Shown piece by piece: positions 39,201-52,589 of a stretch of 64,000 bases of DNA; within the stretch, counting starts at the first letter, position 1; each line of letters starts with the position of its first letter. The DNA is from Mugil cephalus. Its lineage: Eukaryota; Chordata; Actinopteri; Mugiliformes; Mugilidae. A program made the translations under genes and the position numbers. The stretch lies in the NCBI RefSeq assembly GCF_022458985.1, contig NC_061772.1, positions 3,645,501 through 3,709,500 on the forward strand, written 5' to 3'. Under the pieces are notes generated by a model. It was not told the DNA's origin. It did not search any database and saw only the letters and a program-made list of their open reading frames with translations.

Positions 39201-42200
39201 CTGTGGTTTTCTCTGGTCGGCCCACAACCTGCAACCTGAACATTGCCACCATCAGTTAAAAAAGTTGTATCATCGTACACTGATCAGCCATAACATTATG
39301 ACATCTTCAGAAGAAGTAAATAACATTGACCATCTGGTGACCGTTCAATGTTCTGATGGGAAACTTTTTGACCTGGAATTCCTGTGGATGTTACACCCAC
39401 ATAGACCAGACCAGGCGCCCCCACCCCATAGCAATGACACTCCTTGATGGCAGAAGCCATCCCCAGCAGGATGCAGCCTGACACACACACACACAAAATA
39501 TTTTAGGAACAACTCAGAAAACACAAAGAACAGAACAAGGTGTTGACCTGGCCTCCAAATTCACTACATCCCAAACTGATCAAGTATCTGTGGGATGATC
39601 CACAGAGGCCCCTCCCTTCAACCCATAGGACCCAAAGACCCCCACTACCAACATCCTGTTACCAGACACCACAGGACGCCCTCAGAAGACCCATGTCCAT
39701 TCTCTGATGAGTCACAACTGTTTTGGAGGCACAAGGGAGACCTACACAATATTAAGTCATAATGTTATGCCTGATCGTTGTATTTCCTGATGATTTCGCA
39801 TGTTTTCAAAATTCTCCTTTCACGTATTGCTGTTTTTCCTCCTTCATGTACATCTGCTGGCTATTGCTAAGCGTAGTCCAATATATTCTCCTGATGTTGC
39901 TCATTTAATCGTTTCTGTGCCCGTGTGTGTGTGTTCAATACCAGTCTGACATTGACGGCCTGTCTAAGAAGAGCAGTTTGTCAGTGAGACAAGTTGAACG
40001 ATGGTTCAGAAGAAGACGCAGACAGGACCGTCCTGGTGTCCTGAAGAAATTCAGAGAGGCCAGGTACTGTTCTGAGTGTGTGTTTGCATGTGTTGATGGA
40101 AAACCTCCAATAGCCTAGGCCTAGTACATGTATATCGGATATATGCCTCCTCTCTGTCTCCTACAGTTGGAGGTTTGTCTTCTACCTGTTTGCCTTCATC
40201 GGAGGAGTAATAGCGCTGTATGATGTGAGTAGCTTATGTAACTAGAGCAAATGCTCATTCCAACCAGAAATATATTCTTGTATAATGAGAAGCAGCTGAA
40301 GACAACTGTGGTCGTTTTAGAACCATTAAAGCACCTAATGGCTAAAGCTGCATATGTTTATAAAAGCTTTAAACTTCACCACGGTTCTACTACATTTTCA
40401 ACAAGTGTACTAACATAAAACTTCTCCTTGTGTTTTTGCAGAAAGAATGGCTTTATGACACACGTGAAGTATGGACAGATTTTCCAAAGCAGGTTTGATT
40501 GCATAATTTCTCTAACAACCCATAATCATCCTATTAATGATTCCAGTAAACCATTCCAGTACAACTGAGGATTTCTTAATGAGTTTATTAAGTTGAATTA
40601 TTTGTTTGGGGATACTACATGGAACCTGTATTTATTATATCATATAATATAACAATCCTTCATCTGATATATGCACAGACACCTAACGGGATAACATATT
40701 TTATGACACTACTACCTGTTGTAAAAAAGAAAAAAAGAAAACAAGAAAAAAAAAGAAAAACTCAATTATTCTGAACATTTCCAGATCTGTTTCAGTTGGT
40801 CAGTGCTCCAGTTTGACTTGTAGCTTGCAATACTGTAATCACACCCTACAAAGAAGAGTATAAAGGCGGTATGACTGAAGTAGGCAGAAAGATCTCTATG
40901 CAGAGACATAGGCCAAGCCAGGAACACTCCCATGGACAAGCTGGGCACCAATCCGGGAGCAGACTTGTGTGTGCTTAAGAGAAGCTAAGCTTGTAAACTA
41001 CTGGAAGAGTCCTGCTAACTCCTACTGATAAGTGTCAGTTTCAGCCATGAGCCTGGGTTCAAAAGACACAGTCTTTTTCATTAAAGTGGTGCTTTTAACA
41101 ACAGATTGAAAGTAAAGCTCACCTCCCCCAGGGCCGCCCTGAATACAATGTGATTTAAAAATCTAACACACAACCATTACTAATGTGAACCCAAAATCTC
41201 TCTGCAGCAAATGTTCATAATGACTGCGACAGATACATGCTTGATTCTGAAACTGGTTGGTTTTGTTTCTTGTTTTTCAAGCACACGCACATGGAATAAC
41301 TAGCTAACTAACCGAGTCTTGAGAACCAATATAAGTTTCTAACGGACACGAAATCTCAGGGTGAACATAGTTTTCCTCCTTCCAGCTAATGTGCTTTAGG
41401 ACAAAGAACACAGCCTTAGGGGACAAATATTTTGTCTGTATGACTGAGACTGACTTTAGCTTCACATTGCACATTCTCCAACCTCTTCTTGACTCACTTG
41501 ACGTTTCTCTGTCTCTTTGTGCCTGCAGTCCATGCTGCAGTCTCAGTACTGGTATTATATCTTGGAGATGAGCTTTTATGGGTGTCTTCTCTTCAGTGTT
41601 GCATTTGATGTCAAGAGAAAGGTGAGTAGTAGTTACCATAGGCCACAATTAAGTAGCGGAGACCGTACAAGTGTTTTAAACCTGAGTACAAATGAAAAAC
41701 TTATATTTAACCCCTACGTATTATACAGTTCGCTTTAGGGACATGGGCTGCTCCCACCAAAAAAATGATGCTTTAAATTTTGATTTATGGTAATCAAGAT
41801 TATTCAGGGAATAAACATTGCATAAACAATAAGAGTGTGTGCTGTATTTGTCCTCATTGCTTTCTGTTGCTTACTTTGTGAAGCAGCTGGATTCTCCTCA
41901 GAACCACAGTTACCAACATGGTCATAGGAGAATCTATCTTGCCAAGCATCAAGTTATGCACTTGGCTCAGGGCAATTAGCCTCCTTTGGGTGTCTAATGG
42001 AAACAATGTGTGTGATTTTGGTTAGAATAGAGAATAGAGAAAATGTGTGCATCTAAACTTGGATGACTGTTGTTCAGGCTAGTGAATCCTAGGTCTCTAG
42101 GTCTACCTTGATTTGATTCCCCCCCCCCTCCTCAGGACTTTAAGGAGCAGATCATCCACCACTTGGCCACGCTGGTCCTCCTGTCATTTTCCTGGTGTGT

Positions 42201-42365
42201 CAACTATATCCGTATTGGAACGCTGGTCATGCTTGTCCATGATGCTTCCGATGTTTTACTGGAGGTCAGTGACTGACAGTCTCACGATAAGAGCACAACA
42301 CAGCACCTGTGAGTGTGTTGTGTATGAGTGGGAGGGAGGTGGCCATTGTGAGGGGAAGCAGAAAG

Positions 42366-42397
<32 letters not shown>

Positions 42398-45300
42398 ATT
42401 TTTTTTTTCTTCTGGTTTTGATGTTTGTCTAGTTTCCTGTCTGTTGAGATGACAGAAATGCTAAGGCTCAGTACATATGGTTTATGTGAATTTTTAAAAC
42501 AGGACAACTAGATAAATGAGGAGTGATTGATATCCCATCTTGCTATACTGGCATTATCCATTATGTGTGCAACAAGACATACACTCTCATTTTCCACAGG
42601 CATACATAGACTGTGGCCAATCATCATTTTATATTATTTTTTGTCTAGCACATCATACATTGCTTTTATTGCTATTTTATTTTGGTGTCTGAATACTTGG
42701 ACTGCTCTGTTTTCACTGTCAACATAAACCCAACATAAACATAAACCCTACTGCACAGCTGCATTCAGTGCCCTCTACTGGCGCTGAATGCTGGCACTGG
42801 GCTTTAATAGAGGTGTCCAGTGAATACCTAGCTGTTTTAGATTATGATGCCATTTGGGCCTCACATTGAATAGTGAGTATGGTATGCTGAACAAGATGTA
42901 CTGCAATTCAAATCAAAGTGCTCTGTGTTGTGACTGCGGTTGATTAACAATAAAACTCCCTTTTCTTTTAGTCTGCCAAATTATTCAACTATGCCAAATG
43001 GGAGAAAACCTGCCAAACCCTTTTTGTTTTGTTTGCCATAGTGTTCATGGTAACACGACTGATCATCTTTCCATTTTGGTAAGCTGATAAGTGTGCATGT
43101 TATATGTGTATGTACGTGTGCAATTTATGTGTATGCACAAGTATTTCCTTTCATTCTTTCCATTCATTGAGATTTCAACTTTAGTTCATATATTCTTAAT
43201 GTATTATTTATCACATCAGCATTTCCCAGTTTTATTCATGACTTCTTTGTTATGCAGGTAAACATTTCAACATAATCTTTAACAATTCTGAGTATTTAGT
43301 AGTGATATGTTTTATTCAGATCAACTAGAATAACAATACATTTACAAATATTTACAGATATTTTGTGTATTGTGTTGCAGGAATGGCTAATTACACAGGC
43401 GGAAATACTATATATTCAGCTATTTTTATTCTTGCAACAAACATAATGCATTTTTGATGGCAATACATATAAATGTAGGTCAGTTTATTCAGTTCCCTCC
43501 TTGGTTACTGCTGCTTACTTCAGCTGTGCTGTGCCTGTCCTCAAAAGGAACAATGGAAGCTAGTCCCTCTGCAAGTAAATTCCTGTAATGTCCTGGTTGC
43601 CAAGACACAGCAACTCTTTCTTACATAATACAACTGCAGGTACCTCAATTATACCTTCCAGTAATGTTACATAATACGACTGACTGCGGTTTAATTAACA
43701 CCTTTCTCTAACCTTCACTGAGGACAGGGGTCTGGAGAGACTGATCCAATAAATTTGGTGTATATGAGAAGTGATGCATATCTTCCTTCCATGTCCTAGC
43801 CAAAGAAAATATATTAAAACCATGATGATAAATGTGAAATTATTTTCTGTACTTGGTACCAATGAAGCATTGCAAAATAATTGAATCAGACAGCTTGGAG
43901 TCGTGAATATTCAAGATGTTTCCTTGTTTCTATTTTGCCTGTTTCAGGCTGATCCACTGTACCTGGGTTTATCCTGTCCTCCACTACCCAGCCTTCTTTG
44001 GCTACTACTTCTTCAATGTGATGCTGGTGGTCCTTCTCTGTCTTCACATATTCTGGGCCTACCTCATTCTCCGCATGGTCCGAAAATTCATTTTTGGCAC
44101 CGTAAGTCTGCTCAATAACAATTCTCATTCTCTCATCTATTAATATTTGTGGCTTTGTAATGCCAGTCAGCTTGTATGGCAAATCCTAAACCCAGCCCTA
44201 ACACCTCATTGTCTCCATCTGTATCAGTCTGTCTCTTCTCTGAGCCGCTCTCTTAACACATTGTTAACTGCCTGTTTACACACACAGAAAGTCAGGGACA
44301 TCTAGGAACCTCTGCTGCTTTGTAAATAATATCAAAAACCTGTGGCATTTTAGTATTCCCTACACAGTTAATTAAACATTTTTCTTAATAAAGATACATT
44401 TTAGATGCAGTCAGGCGCGGCTCCACTACGGCCATGCTTTTTGCAGTTTCTTTGTTGTTGTGTTCATCACGTGGTTAAAGCTTTTCTACTTGGTATTGAA
44501 ACTTCAAAGGGAGATTCCTGAAAAAAACATGCAGTAAGAAGAAACACTGGGGAAAGTGGGAAAATGTTCAATACTTGGACAACAAGCTGGACAACAACAT
44601 CACGGCCTGGTTCTGCTTCCACAGAGACGTAACTGTGGCAACGTTTCGTTTTCTATTTCACGGAGACATGGTTGTTGCTGGTGGTACCAGCCGTCCTACT
44701 CTGTGAACCTTCTCCATTTCCCAGTCGGATAGAACAGAGGAAACTGCAGACGGTGGCATCTGTTTAGATGCCAGCAACAAATGGTGCAACCCCTCATGTG
44801 TCCTGTCCCGTCATGCTCCTGTTCAGCAAATCGCAAGCACGTGGTGACTGTCTGCTATCCCTTCTGCCTGCCCTGAGAAGACTCAGCAGTCGGGATTGGC
44901 CACGTTCAGACCTTGCATTAACATCCGTCTCGGGGAATCCTATTGCAGGTGGCCAGAAGAGGGGTTCTGGACGATTTTCAGCTGGGATTGAAGTTATGAC
45001 TGTGCACAGCCTATACACTGAAGTAAAATGTTGATAAACTGGCAGGGCTAGACTCAATATAACCAGAGATAAGTAGCTCTTGCCTAACTCAGTTTTGCAT
45101 TTCTCAGACATGGTGTTCCATTCATAGAACAGTGATTGTCAAACTGTAGGAAAAACAAATGAGAGCTGTGATTAGCTTAGCTAGCTAACAAAAAACTGAA
45201 TGACAGCAAAGTCAGACTAGCTTGTATAAAAACAAACTGATTATTTGGTTGGAGTGTAATTATACCTTTATTTAACATGCATCTAATTTTAACAAATTTC

Positions 45301-46038
45301 AAGCATAAAAGACCTTGCGGTGTCTGTGTGATCGCACATGAAGGGAACCATGGGAATAACCTGCAGCAACGAGGACAAACATGGATTAACGCTGGTCTGC
45401 TGCGTTTCCCTGAAATAAGAGAAGGGGCTGAGTAGTGTGGACATAAGTCATTGTTTTTGTGATTGAGTAATTGCTCAAACTGCCAGAGGGACAGAGATAA
45501 GTTTTGCTTTGTAGCAACAACACAAATATAGTAACATGCATACACATAGATATAGATTGTTGCTGAGAACTACTATCACTGTTTGTGATAGTACAGCAGT
45601 GTGAATGCTAACAACCCTACCGTTACTGTTCAACCACAGAACTGCAGCTTATTGTTCTCTACTGCAGCTCAGGTTCCAAATCTGCTTTCAGGTAGTCGAT
45701 CTGTTCCCTTTTGCCTCCGGCTGCGGGCTCCACCAGCTGCTTTTATCATTTACTGCACACCGACTCCTTTTCCCTCCAGTTCCCCATCACGTCTGCTTTT
45801 GTTATTTACATTCACACCTTTTTTCTTTTTTCTTGTTCCACAGTTAACCAGAGATGAGAGAAGTGACCACGAAGAAGAAGACGAGGAAGAGAGCAGCCAG
45901 ACGGAGGATGAAGGTGAACAGCAGCAAAGACACAAGCCTGTGAATGGACTGGCAGTAGATGAGAAGGATGAGAAGAATGGCTGCTTTGGATCCTTGTCTC
46001 CACCAGAGAACATCTGCTGGTCAAAGACTGTGTACTGA
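36291..46038 (+). CDS. cers3: Ceramide synthase 3 (ten coding exons)
   Basis: Ceramide synthases join a fatty acyl-CoA to a sphingoid base in the ER membrane; CERS3 prefers very long chains and serves skin and testis in mammals. Exons: 36291-36463, 37552-37669, 39945-40063, 40167-40224, 40442-40492, 41529-41621, 42136-42264, 42972-43078, 43948-44101 and 45844-46038. All splice GT/AG in frame, giving 398 residues (human 383). Residues 1-57 hold the usual [10 protein letters not shown] start and first membrane helix. Residues about 97-137 are the homeobox-like part ([16 protein letters not shown]). The TLC domain follows from about 137. The Lag1p active-site motif lies in residues 205-247, with His212-His213 and His239-Asp240 present. 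Residues 335-398 are an acidic tail ([14 protein letters not shown]), a likely CK2 target in this family. A 5' UTR acceptor sits at 36261-36263. The exon 5 donor (GTTTGA) is weak. cers3 is preferred over other ceramide synthases because of adamts17/lins1 synteny. Confidence 0.93.
38338..38362. repeat. Poly-A tract in a cers3 intron
   Basis: A run of about 25 A residues in the 37670-39944 intron of cers3, without a recognisable retroposon body before it. Confidence 0.85.
38965..39130 (+). mobile_element. Possible LINE 3'-end fragment in a cers3 intron
   Basis: CCAGTTAAAGGGGGTTTCTT TCCTTGTCGCCATTGC and TAGTGCTTGTTCTCAT recall a non-LTR retroposon 3' region frequent in fish (GGAGTTTTTCC...TGCTTGCTCAT type). 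Diverged and short. Confidence 0.35.
39278..39780 (+). mobile_element. Short non-autonomous Tc1-like element, copy C
   Basis: Starts CACTGATCAGCCATAACATT and ends TCATAATGTTATGCCTGATC, closely like copy A at 4071-4605 in orientation and content. About 503 bp, no transposase. It has ACCAGACACCACAGGACGCC and GGCACAAGGGAGACCTACAC near the right end. It carries only about seven CA units (39481-39494) at the place of copy A's long tract. Inserted in the second cers3 coding intron. Confidence 0.72.
42366..42393. repeat. (TA)n microsatellite in a cers3 intron
   Basis: About 14 TA units followed by TATTATTATT and a poly-T run, about 100 bp after the Lag1p-motif exon. Confidence 0.95.
44907..45050. 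repeat. Possible MITE fragment in the last cers3 intron
   Basis: CAGACCTTGCATTAACATCC GTCTCGGGGAATCC is closely like a block at 61959-62037 (CAGACCTTGCATTAA and CATTAACATGAGTCTCC). The same kind of sequence is a repeat end in other fish. The right border is not visible. Confidence 0.35.
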
Positions 46039-46670
46039 GTCGTACTCAGTATAATCAGCGGAGCTCAAGATGTGAGATATAGAACAATGCTAAATACATT
46101 TCATCCATTATTTATTCTTCAGTCACACACTGAAACGCAAACAAACCCAGACCAACATTGTTGTTCTCACATCACTTGAAAGGGCTCCCATGTGTAGGGC
46201 AAAGGACTTGGAAATGTTCTTGGCTCTTCCTCTGTTTTTATCCACAGTGTTGTCCATGGCAGAGCTTCACTCGGCCGCCCTGCTGGTCAGAAGAGACCAA
46301 ACAAGCAATCAAAGCAATCATGACTGTGCGCTGGGTTGGATATATGCATTAGGTGGGGGTTGTGTGTACAAGACTAGGTTCGTGCATTGAAACACACCAT
46401 CCAACTGTAGCCAACCATGACAAATCATACAGTTTAGTGAAGAAATGTTTCTTGAGAAATTTAGAATACTAATAGTTATTTCATATTCCCATCTACGGTA
46501 TCTTCAATTGTTCAATTGAACAGATAAGAATTTAATGAAACAAAACTTTAATATTACCATGCACAATTTAAACAAAGCTCATGCTGAAATAATGTCTTAT
46601 AAACTAGATTCTGACACAGGTTTTCTGTAAGATTGGGCCGAAAGTAAAAATGCTGGACTCTCTTAGTTCT

Positions 46671-46682
46671 TTATTATTATTA

Positions 46683-46756
<74 letters not shown>

Positions 46757-46778
46757 GTATTAGTATTATTATTATTGT
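46671..46778. repeat. (ATT)n microsatellite
   Basis: About 108 bp of TTA/ATT units with a few TAG/TTG interruptions at the right end. It lies within the likely cers3 3' UTR or just beyond it. Confidence 0.97.
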
Positions 46779-47903
46779 TAACCCTGAAAAATAAGTTATT
46801 ACAAAATCCAAGTGACTTCCAATGAATCTGAAACAATTAGAGCTGCTCTAGAATTCTGGGGTTAGGTTTACTCTGATTAGCACAGTACTCTGTAATCACT
46901 GTCACCTGAGTGGCATCATAACAACACGGTTGAGCATGGATGGAAACACACAGTGTCTACAGTGTTTTTTTGTGGGGGTTTCTGAAAATTTACATTTTGT
47001 ACACTTTGGAATATGGTAGCAGAGAGACAGCAGCAGCAGCACATCTAGTGTTCTACGTGTAGCTACGTAGGAGGCATCAGAACTGAGCTGTACTCTTACG
47101 CTTTGGAAGTGCTTGTGCCAGAGTTTCCTCAGAGACAGCTGAGACAGATCCTGTGTAGACGTAGGACACACAAATGCTGCATTATTGTATTTTTATGACA
47201 GTAATCTAATACAATTGTGTCTGCATTTAATAATAGTAAGAGCAATACAGTGAAGTGTGGCTTCATTATGCTGAGTTCCTCCTCCAGGAGAGGTCAAGGC
47301 AGAGATGTGTGCACTGTAAGCATTTAACCAGCAGAGATAACAAAAATAAAATAAAATAGAAATTAAGAAAAAATATATATATATATATTTTGTGGACACT
47401 GTTAAAACCAAGTTATGATGAACTACCAGCACCACAGTGTGTCCCTAACATGAACGCAGACCATGAGCGTGACCAGTCCAGGATCTGTAAACCTAGCCCA
47501 TGTTGGTTTTATGGTTACACCCATCAAAACCTTACTCATCCCTTTACAAAGCACATACTGTATGTTCAACACTAATTCTTAATGGCTGTTGGTTGTAAAT
47601 TATGTTAACCTATGAAAAAAGGTGATGTGTTGTTTAAAATGGCATGGACAAACTACAACTTTTTGTTATTTAATAGAGGACATGTTAGAGATGACCATTA
47701 CAGAGCTACATTATGTATGTGTCCCAAGTCTATAGCACACATCGTAAATCGACATTGCTGTAGAATCCATGGAGGAAAAGAGCTTTCCAAATACAAAACT
47801 AAAGCTTCTCTTGCTTGACATTATGAACTAAGTGCCAAAATATTACTTGAAGTATTTGTTCCCCAGAAAATGAGAATGCTTTTTGAGGTGGGTGGCGTGC
47901 ATC

Positions 47904-48146
47904 AATAAAATGATTGATGGTCAGTCTCTGGGAAGTATGGGCAAACATTTGAGCAATGTTTAAAAGACTGTTAAGGATGACTGAGTGTAGAGCAATATGA
48001 AGTTGATGTATTATGGGAAATTTATCAGTTATGTTTTCTAGCCTTTAATAGGTCCCGGTTGTCGTATAATGTGTCACAGTTTTGACACGTAGCAAATGGT
48101 CTTGAACACTGAATTGTTTGTATTATGTTGTTGCAGCAGCAATAAA
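47904..48146 (+). terminator. Candidate polyadenylation signals of cers3
   Basis: Two AATAAA hexamers, at 47904-47909 and 48141-48146, follow the cers3 stop by about 1.9 and 2.1 kb, with no recognisable gene between. The second has T-rich sequence after it. An earlier AATAAA-containing A-rich patch lies near 47345. Which one is used cannot be told from sequence. Confidence 0.35.
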
Positions 48147-48930
48147 ATGCTGAGAATATTTGTACTGCATGCAGCCTTTGTTAATGGTCCATCTCATGGT
48201 GGCATGAAACAGTCAATGATTTTACTTTAACATGTCAAGAAAACAGCGTGCACTCATTCATTCATATAGGGGCTTTTTTTGGTTGTAATTCCAGAGTTCC
48301 CCACAAGATGGTGCGCTACAACCTGTTCCCCCTTCTCTAACGACAGAAGCTCACAGCATATACAAAGGGAAAATGGAAGGAACTTCTATTTTTGTGACTT
48401 TAACATGGACAATGATTGATTATTAATATATGTGTAGTGAAAAGGAGATCAAACCTGCATTAGATTTGATGGCAAAGCAGAGAAAAGACCCTCTCATTAT
48501 CATCTCATATATTTTAAGTATTCCAGGCGTTTTATTATCGTCATTCATTCATTCAAAATGAAGGTAAATTATGCATGTAATAAGTGAATTTAATGAGCTA
48601 TAAAACTGGATATTGCTGAGTACTGCAATTCCATGAAGTTGGCAGACACTGGGAAGACACGTACGGTTTCAAATTTAATCTACATACAATTATTTTCACA
48701 GGCCATTTTCACAGGCTATTTTCACATCTAAGTGTAATCATCGTTTATTCCTTTCTTCCTTCCTTGCATGAAGACGGCTTTGCACACTACATGACCAAAT
48801 TCATGTGGTTGCCTCCTGGGAAACCCTTCACTTAACAGGTCGTGCTTGTTAGAAGCTACGTGCTGCAATTCCTTTGCTTCTTAATGCTCTGAGACCATCA
48901 ATTGTGTTTTGTTGTAAATGTATGTAACAT

Positions 48931-49062
48931 CATTAAAGAAAGCCACCCGGACTTGTAGAGTTTCTTGGAGATTTCTCCACTCATCCAAGTAGCGTCTTCA
49001 GTTCTAAAGGGCTGTTCTCGTCTCCTAGGAACTCTGCAAGTCCAGTTGACTTTCTTTAATGA
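48931..49062. mobile_element. 132-bp near-palindromic element (MITE-like)
   Basis: The left arm at 48931-48971 (CATTAAAGAAAG, GGACTTG, AGAGTT, GGAGA) and the right arm read in reverse from 49061 match at about 35 of 41 positions. The spacer of about 50 bp has no similarity between its halves. A single-stranded copy would fold into a long hairpin. It has no coding capacity. The structure is directly visible; calling it a MITE is inference. Confidence 0.6.
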
Positions 49063-51454
49063 TTTTAGATTTACTATGACCTGGATCACTGAGAACCTTC
49101 ACAGACATCGTGCCACACAGTAGAAATTAGCTTTAACAACATTAGTATACTACTACTGCACTGCTGTAAATGACTTCAAACAAGCAGTTTCTCCTCAACT
49201 CCCAGGCCTTGGTGAATAATATTTCCGTGTCTCTCCTCTTGAAATGATATACTCTTTGTCTCACACTCACTTGTAGGAGCATTAATGTAAACTATGAAGG
49301 TCCTCAACTCATCAGTCTGCATCATCTCATGGAATAACAAGAAGGAAAGTTACTCAGAGCTGGAGGAATTTGCATGTGTGCCTGATCCTACACAGGGAGA
49401 CCCTGTCTGCAGGAAGAGACCAGCTGCTGGCTGAGACCAGGGTTCATCTGGTATGGGTCAACTGGTATGGGACTTTGAAATTGGGCACCATGCAATCCAA
49501 ATAAGGCAGATTTCCTCAAGTATGTTGAAGTGGGAAGAAAGCTAAAAAGGTCTGAAACAGAGTTCACAGGCTGAGCATATATATCCAGTGTAAGCTGAGC
49601 CGCCTGACAGTATGGTGATTATAAAGCTCAAAGCAGATCAGTGCCCTGCTCTATCAGCTTGGAAAATCACTTCCCTCTGCCTCCATAAAGGGCCATCTGT
49701 GGTCAGTTCAGCAGAAATTCCCCATGAGCACCATGCTCTGCACAGAGAGGGACAATCAAATCCACATACAGATTTTCCAGAGGGAAACATGCAACACTGA
49801 CCACACAGACATGCCCAGTGTGACTGCTGCATTATCAGCTGAGGCCAGACTGTTGGCCAGAATGTCACGTCAGCACGGAGCAGATGTTGACCTTTTCTGA
49901 CATATTGAATCAGCCAATAATTATTATCTATCTGATGCGATGGTGGAATCTCTCTGGCAGTTCTCTGCACATTTGACAGTTTTATTGTTATTTCTGCAGT
50001 CATTTTGAGTGAGCAATGTTAGTGTATCCCAGATAATCTCAACCTCGAAGTATGGTCAGTCAGACAGCCTTCAACAACTGCTCAATTGTGCTCGCACGAA
50101 CATAGAAAAATGTGCAAAAATTACGGACACACAACTGCGTACACATTTTACAGCAAGTGCTTATAGCAGCAAACATACATTCTTTTCCATATAACAAACA
50201 GACGTGAGACTTTAGTAATGGATAACAATCTGGAAAAAGAAGACACTGAAGATAGTGAGTATGCTGAATTTTAACTTCCAAATATGTAGCTTAACACATA
50301 CAGTATGTTTCACATGTGCAGGCACTTTATCTAATCTCAAGAGTGCTCACACATTTAAACTAATCTGAATAGCACTGATTCATATTGCAAATGTACTATT
50401 TCATCCATTACGTCACAAGAGTATGCTGCTATGTAGAGGTGAATTGTGCCATTATGCAGAATTTATCAAATAAGCAGAATCAGATCTATTTATTTTGTGT
50501 CTCATCTAAGAGCTTGTGTTTGTATAAGGTATGATTCATCTTGGTACATCTAGGTACAAGTACAGTAGATAAATATAGAATTGTTAATATTTACAGTGGG
50601 AACAATACAACCTCCTGAGCTAATGGCTGAGGAGGCATTGGACAGGCCCAAAATGATCAATATGTCACAAAAGACACTAAATATATGTTAGCTTTATATG
50701 TTAGCTTAAGCATATGTTAAAATAAATCAAGTGTTGTAAAAGCATTACTAGTTGGACTGACAAAGTAAACTGTAGAGAGCAAGCAACATAGCAACAGCTG
50801 TACTATGTAGCTGTACTATCCACCCTATTTCATTATTACATGATATAACCATCATTATACTCATAAAAAGATGATAACAGCATGCCTTTATCTCTTGCAC
50901 CTGTTCTTTTCTCTTTCTTCTAGACTAGGAAACTGATCATTAAGCCTTCTTCTTCTCTATGGGGTTAGTTTGGCAGTGAAGAATCTGACAATATTCCACC
51001 CTGGGTGGCTGCCCATGTCACCAATACCTAAATCCACCTCTGCAGCAGAAGGTCAGCAGTGTATGGACAGCAAACAATTCATTCCACCGTTTGTGTGTGT
51101 GTGTGACCATGATGGAAATATAAAGTGGCTTCCAAAAAGCCACAGCACACATTTCCTCTCACACACTATCCCCTGGAAGGTATTATAGTGTTGCACTTGG
51201 TAGTTTCACATGAAAATAGAGAGTAATGATTGGGTCAAGAGAAAGCACAGCAAGAAAAACACAGATTCTGGCTTTGTTCTCAGTTTTACACACCTGGATG
51301 TAAATATGGAACAGAGCAGGTCAGACAGACGTCTGCGTGGAAGGACCTGCTGAGGCTAGTCCACAATCAAAGCATTTCTCAAATAGAGCACACTGGCAGA
51401 TCAACAGCGTTCTGATTCCTTATATCAGGCTCTTCATCAGATTTTGGGAAGTGA

Positions 51455-51640
51455 CTGCTCTCATTCAGACAAACAGCACAGGGATCAGCACAGATGTTCT
51501 TCCCTGCTTGAATTTGGCATTCCAGTTGATCCCAAAGGTGTTTGGTGGGTCTGAGGTCAGAGCACTGTGCACGAAAGTCAAGTTCTTCCATTCAATCATT
51601 TTTCACAAGGCAGTGCCTTGTTGAAATTTGAAACGGCGCT
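51455..51640 (-). mobile_element. Degenerate DNA-transposon-like fragment
   Basis: TTGGCATTCCAGTTGATCCC AAAGGTGTTTGGTGGGTCTG AGGTCAGAGC and CAAGTTCTTCCA are landmarks of the antisense strand of a common fish transposon. The borders are unclear and no frame is intact. Confidence 0.45.
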
Positions 51641-52162
51641 ATTGTTTCAAATATCACGACATTCTCAACAATCAATATCGTTCTTCACTGGAGCTAAGTA
51701 GCCATGACCGGGACAGGCAGACACAGATCCTGTTTAGACTTATGCTGCCAGAGCCATTTGATGTACGGCGTATATTAAACAAATGTTGTTGTTTTTTTTG
51801 TTCTCAGAATCACAGAATACCCCATTTATTGCCACCAGTCTATTCTGCACCAAGGCTTCAGAAGTTCTGGGAAAATGGTTTGGTTCACAGATGTATGCTT
51901 CCATGGGCATGGACCTCAAAAACAAACATAGCATACACATCAACATGTTGAGATATGAAGTTAACTCTCAGCTTGACTGGAGAAGTCCTGTTTCCACTGA
52001 GAAAAATGGCGTTTTCCAGTGTGAGCTTTCATATCAGCTTAGGCTGTGAGTCATCAAAATGCTGAACTCTTTCCTCCTAGTCCCACTGTGCTACATATAT
52101 GCTGAAAAGACACACAAAACTATTATAACTGCACTACACTACTCTATCTACTACAATATTAA

Positions 52163-52330
52163 TACAAAGATTTTTATTTGGCACATGCAGTCATAGATAG
52201 CACAATGTACAGTGAAATGTATTGTTGTACCTGCAGCCAGTAGTAAAAAAAGTGCCGCTGCAGAAACAGTAAACACAGCACACGAGGTATAACATGTAGG
52301 TATCAATGTATAAATGAGAAAAAATGAATA
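52163..52330 (-). mobile_element. LINE-like 3'-tail fragment, antisense
   Basis: TTTTTATTTGGCACATGCAG TCATAGATAGCACAATGTAC AGTGAAATGTATTG resembles the antisense tail of a fish retroposon (TTTATTTGTCACATAC...GTGAAATG type). Only a short diverged piece remains. Confidence 0.4.
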
Positions 52331-52589
52331 AAATAAAATACAAACTGTAAACTCAAAGATGGAAGCTGACATAAATAAATACATGAATACTGAGGGATGG
52401 CTAACTGTAGGTACACAGACACACACACCATCACACATGCACACATGCGGGCTTAAAAAGTTAATTATCTGCACTCCTTTCCTCTCCACTTGAAACCACG
52501 TGTAGGGTTTCAAGCCCGACAGTGACAGACAGCTGGCTCGACCAATGAGAGGTCAGCGATTTGTCGGTATTCGTGGGGTCAGGTTTTAA

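Larger units (their letters stand above)
46039..52589. other. cers3 3' side and cers3-adamts17 intergenic region
   Basis: The first 2 kb probably include the cers3 3' UTR. Beyond that I see no gene. The region holds a 132-bp near-palindrome at 48931-49062, a transposon-like fragment at 51455-51640 and a LINE-like fragment at 52163-52330. Confidence 0.55.
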
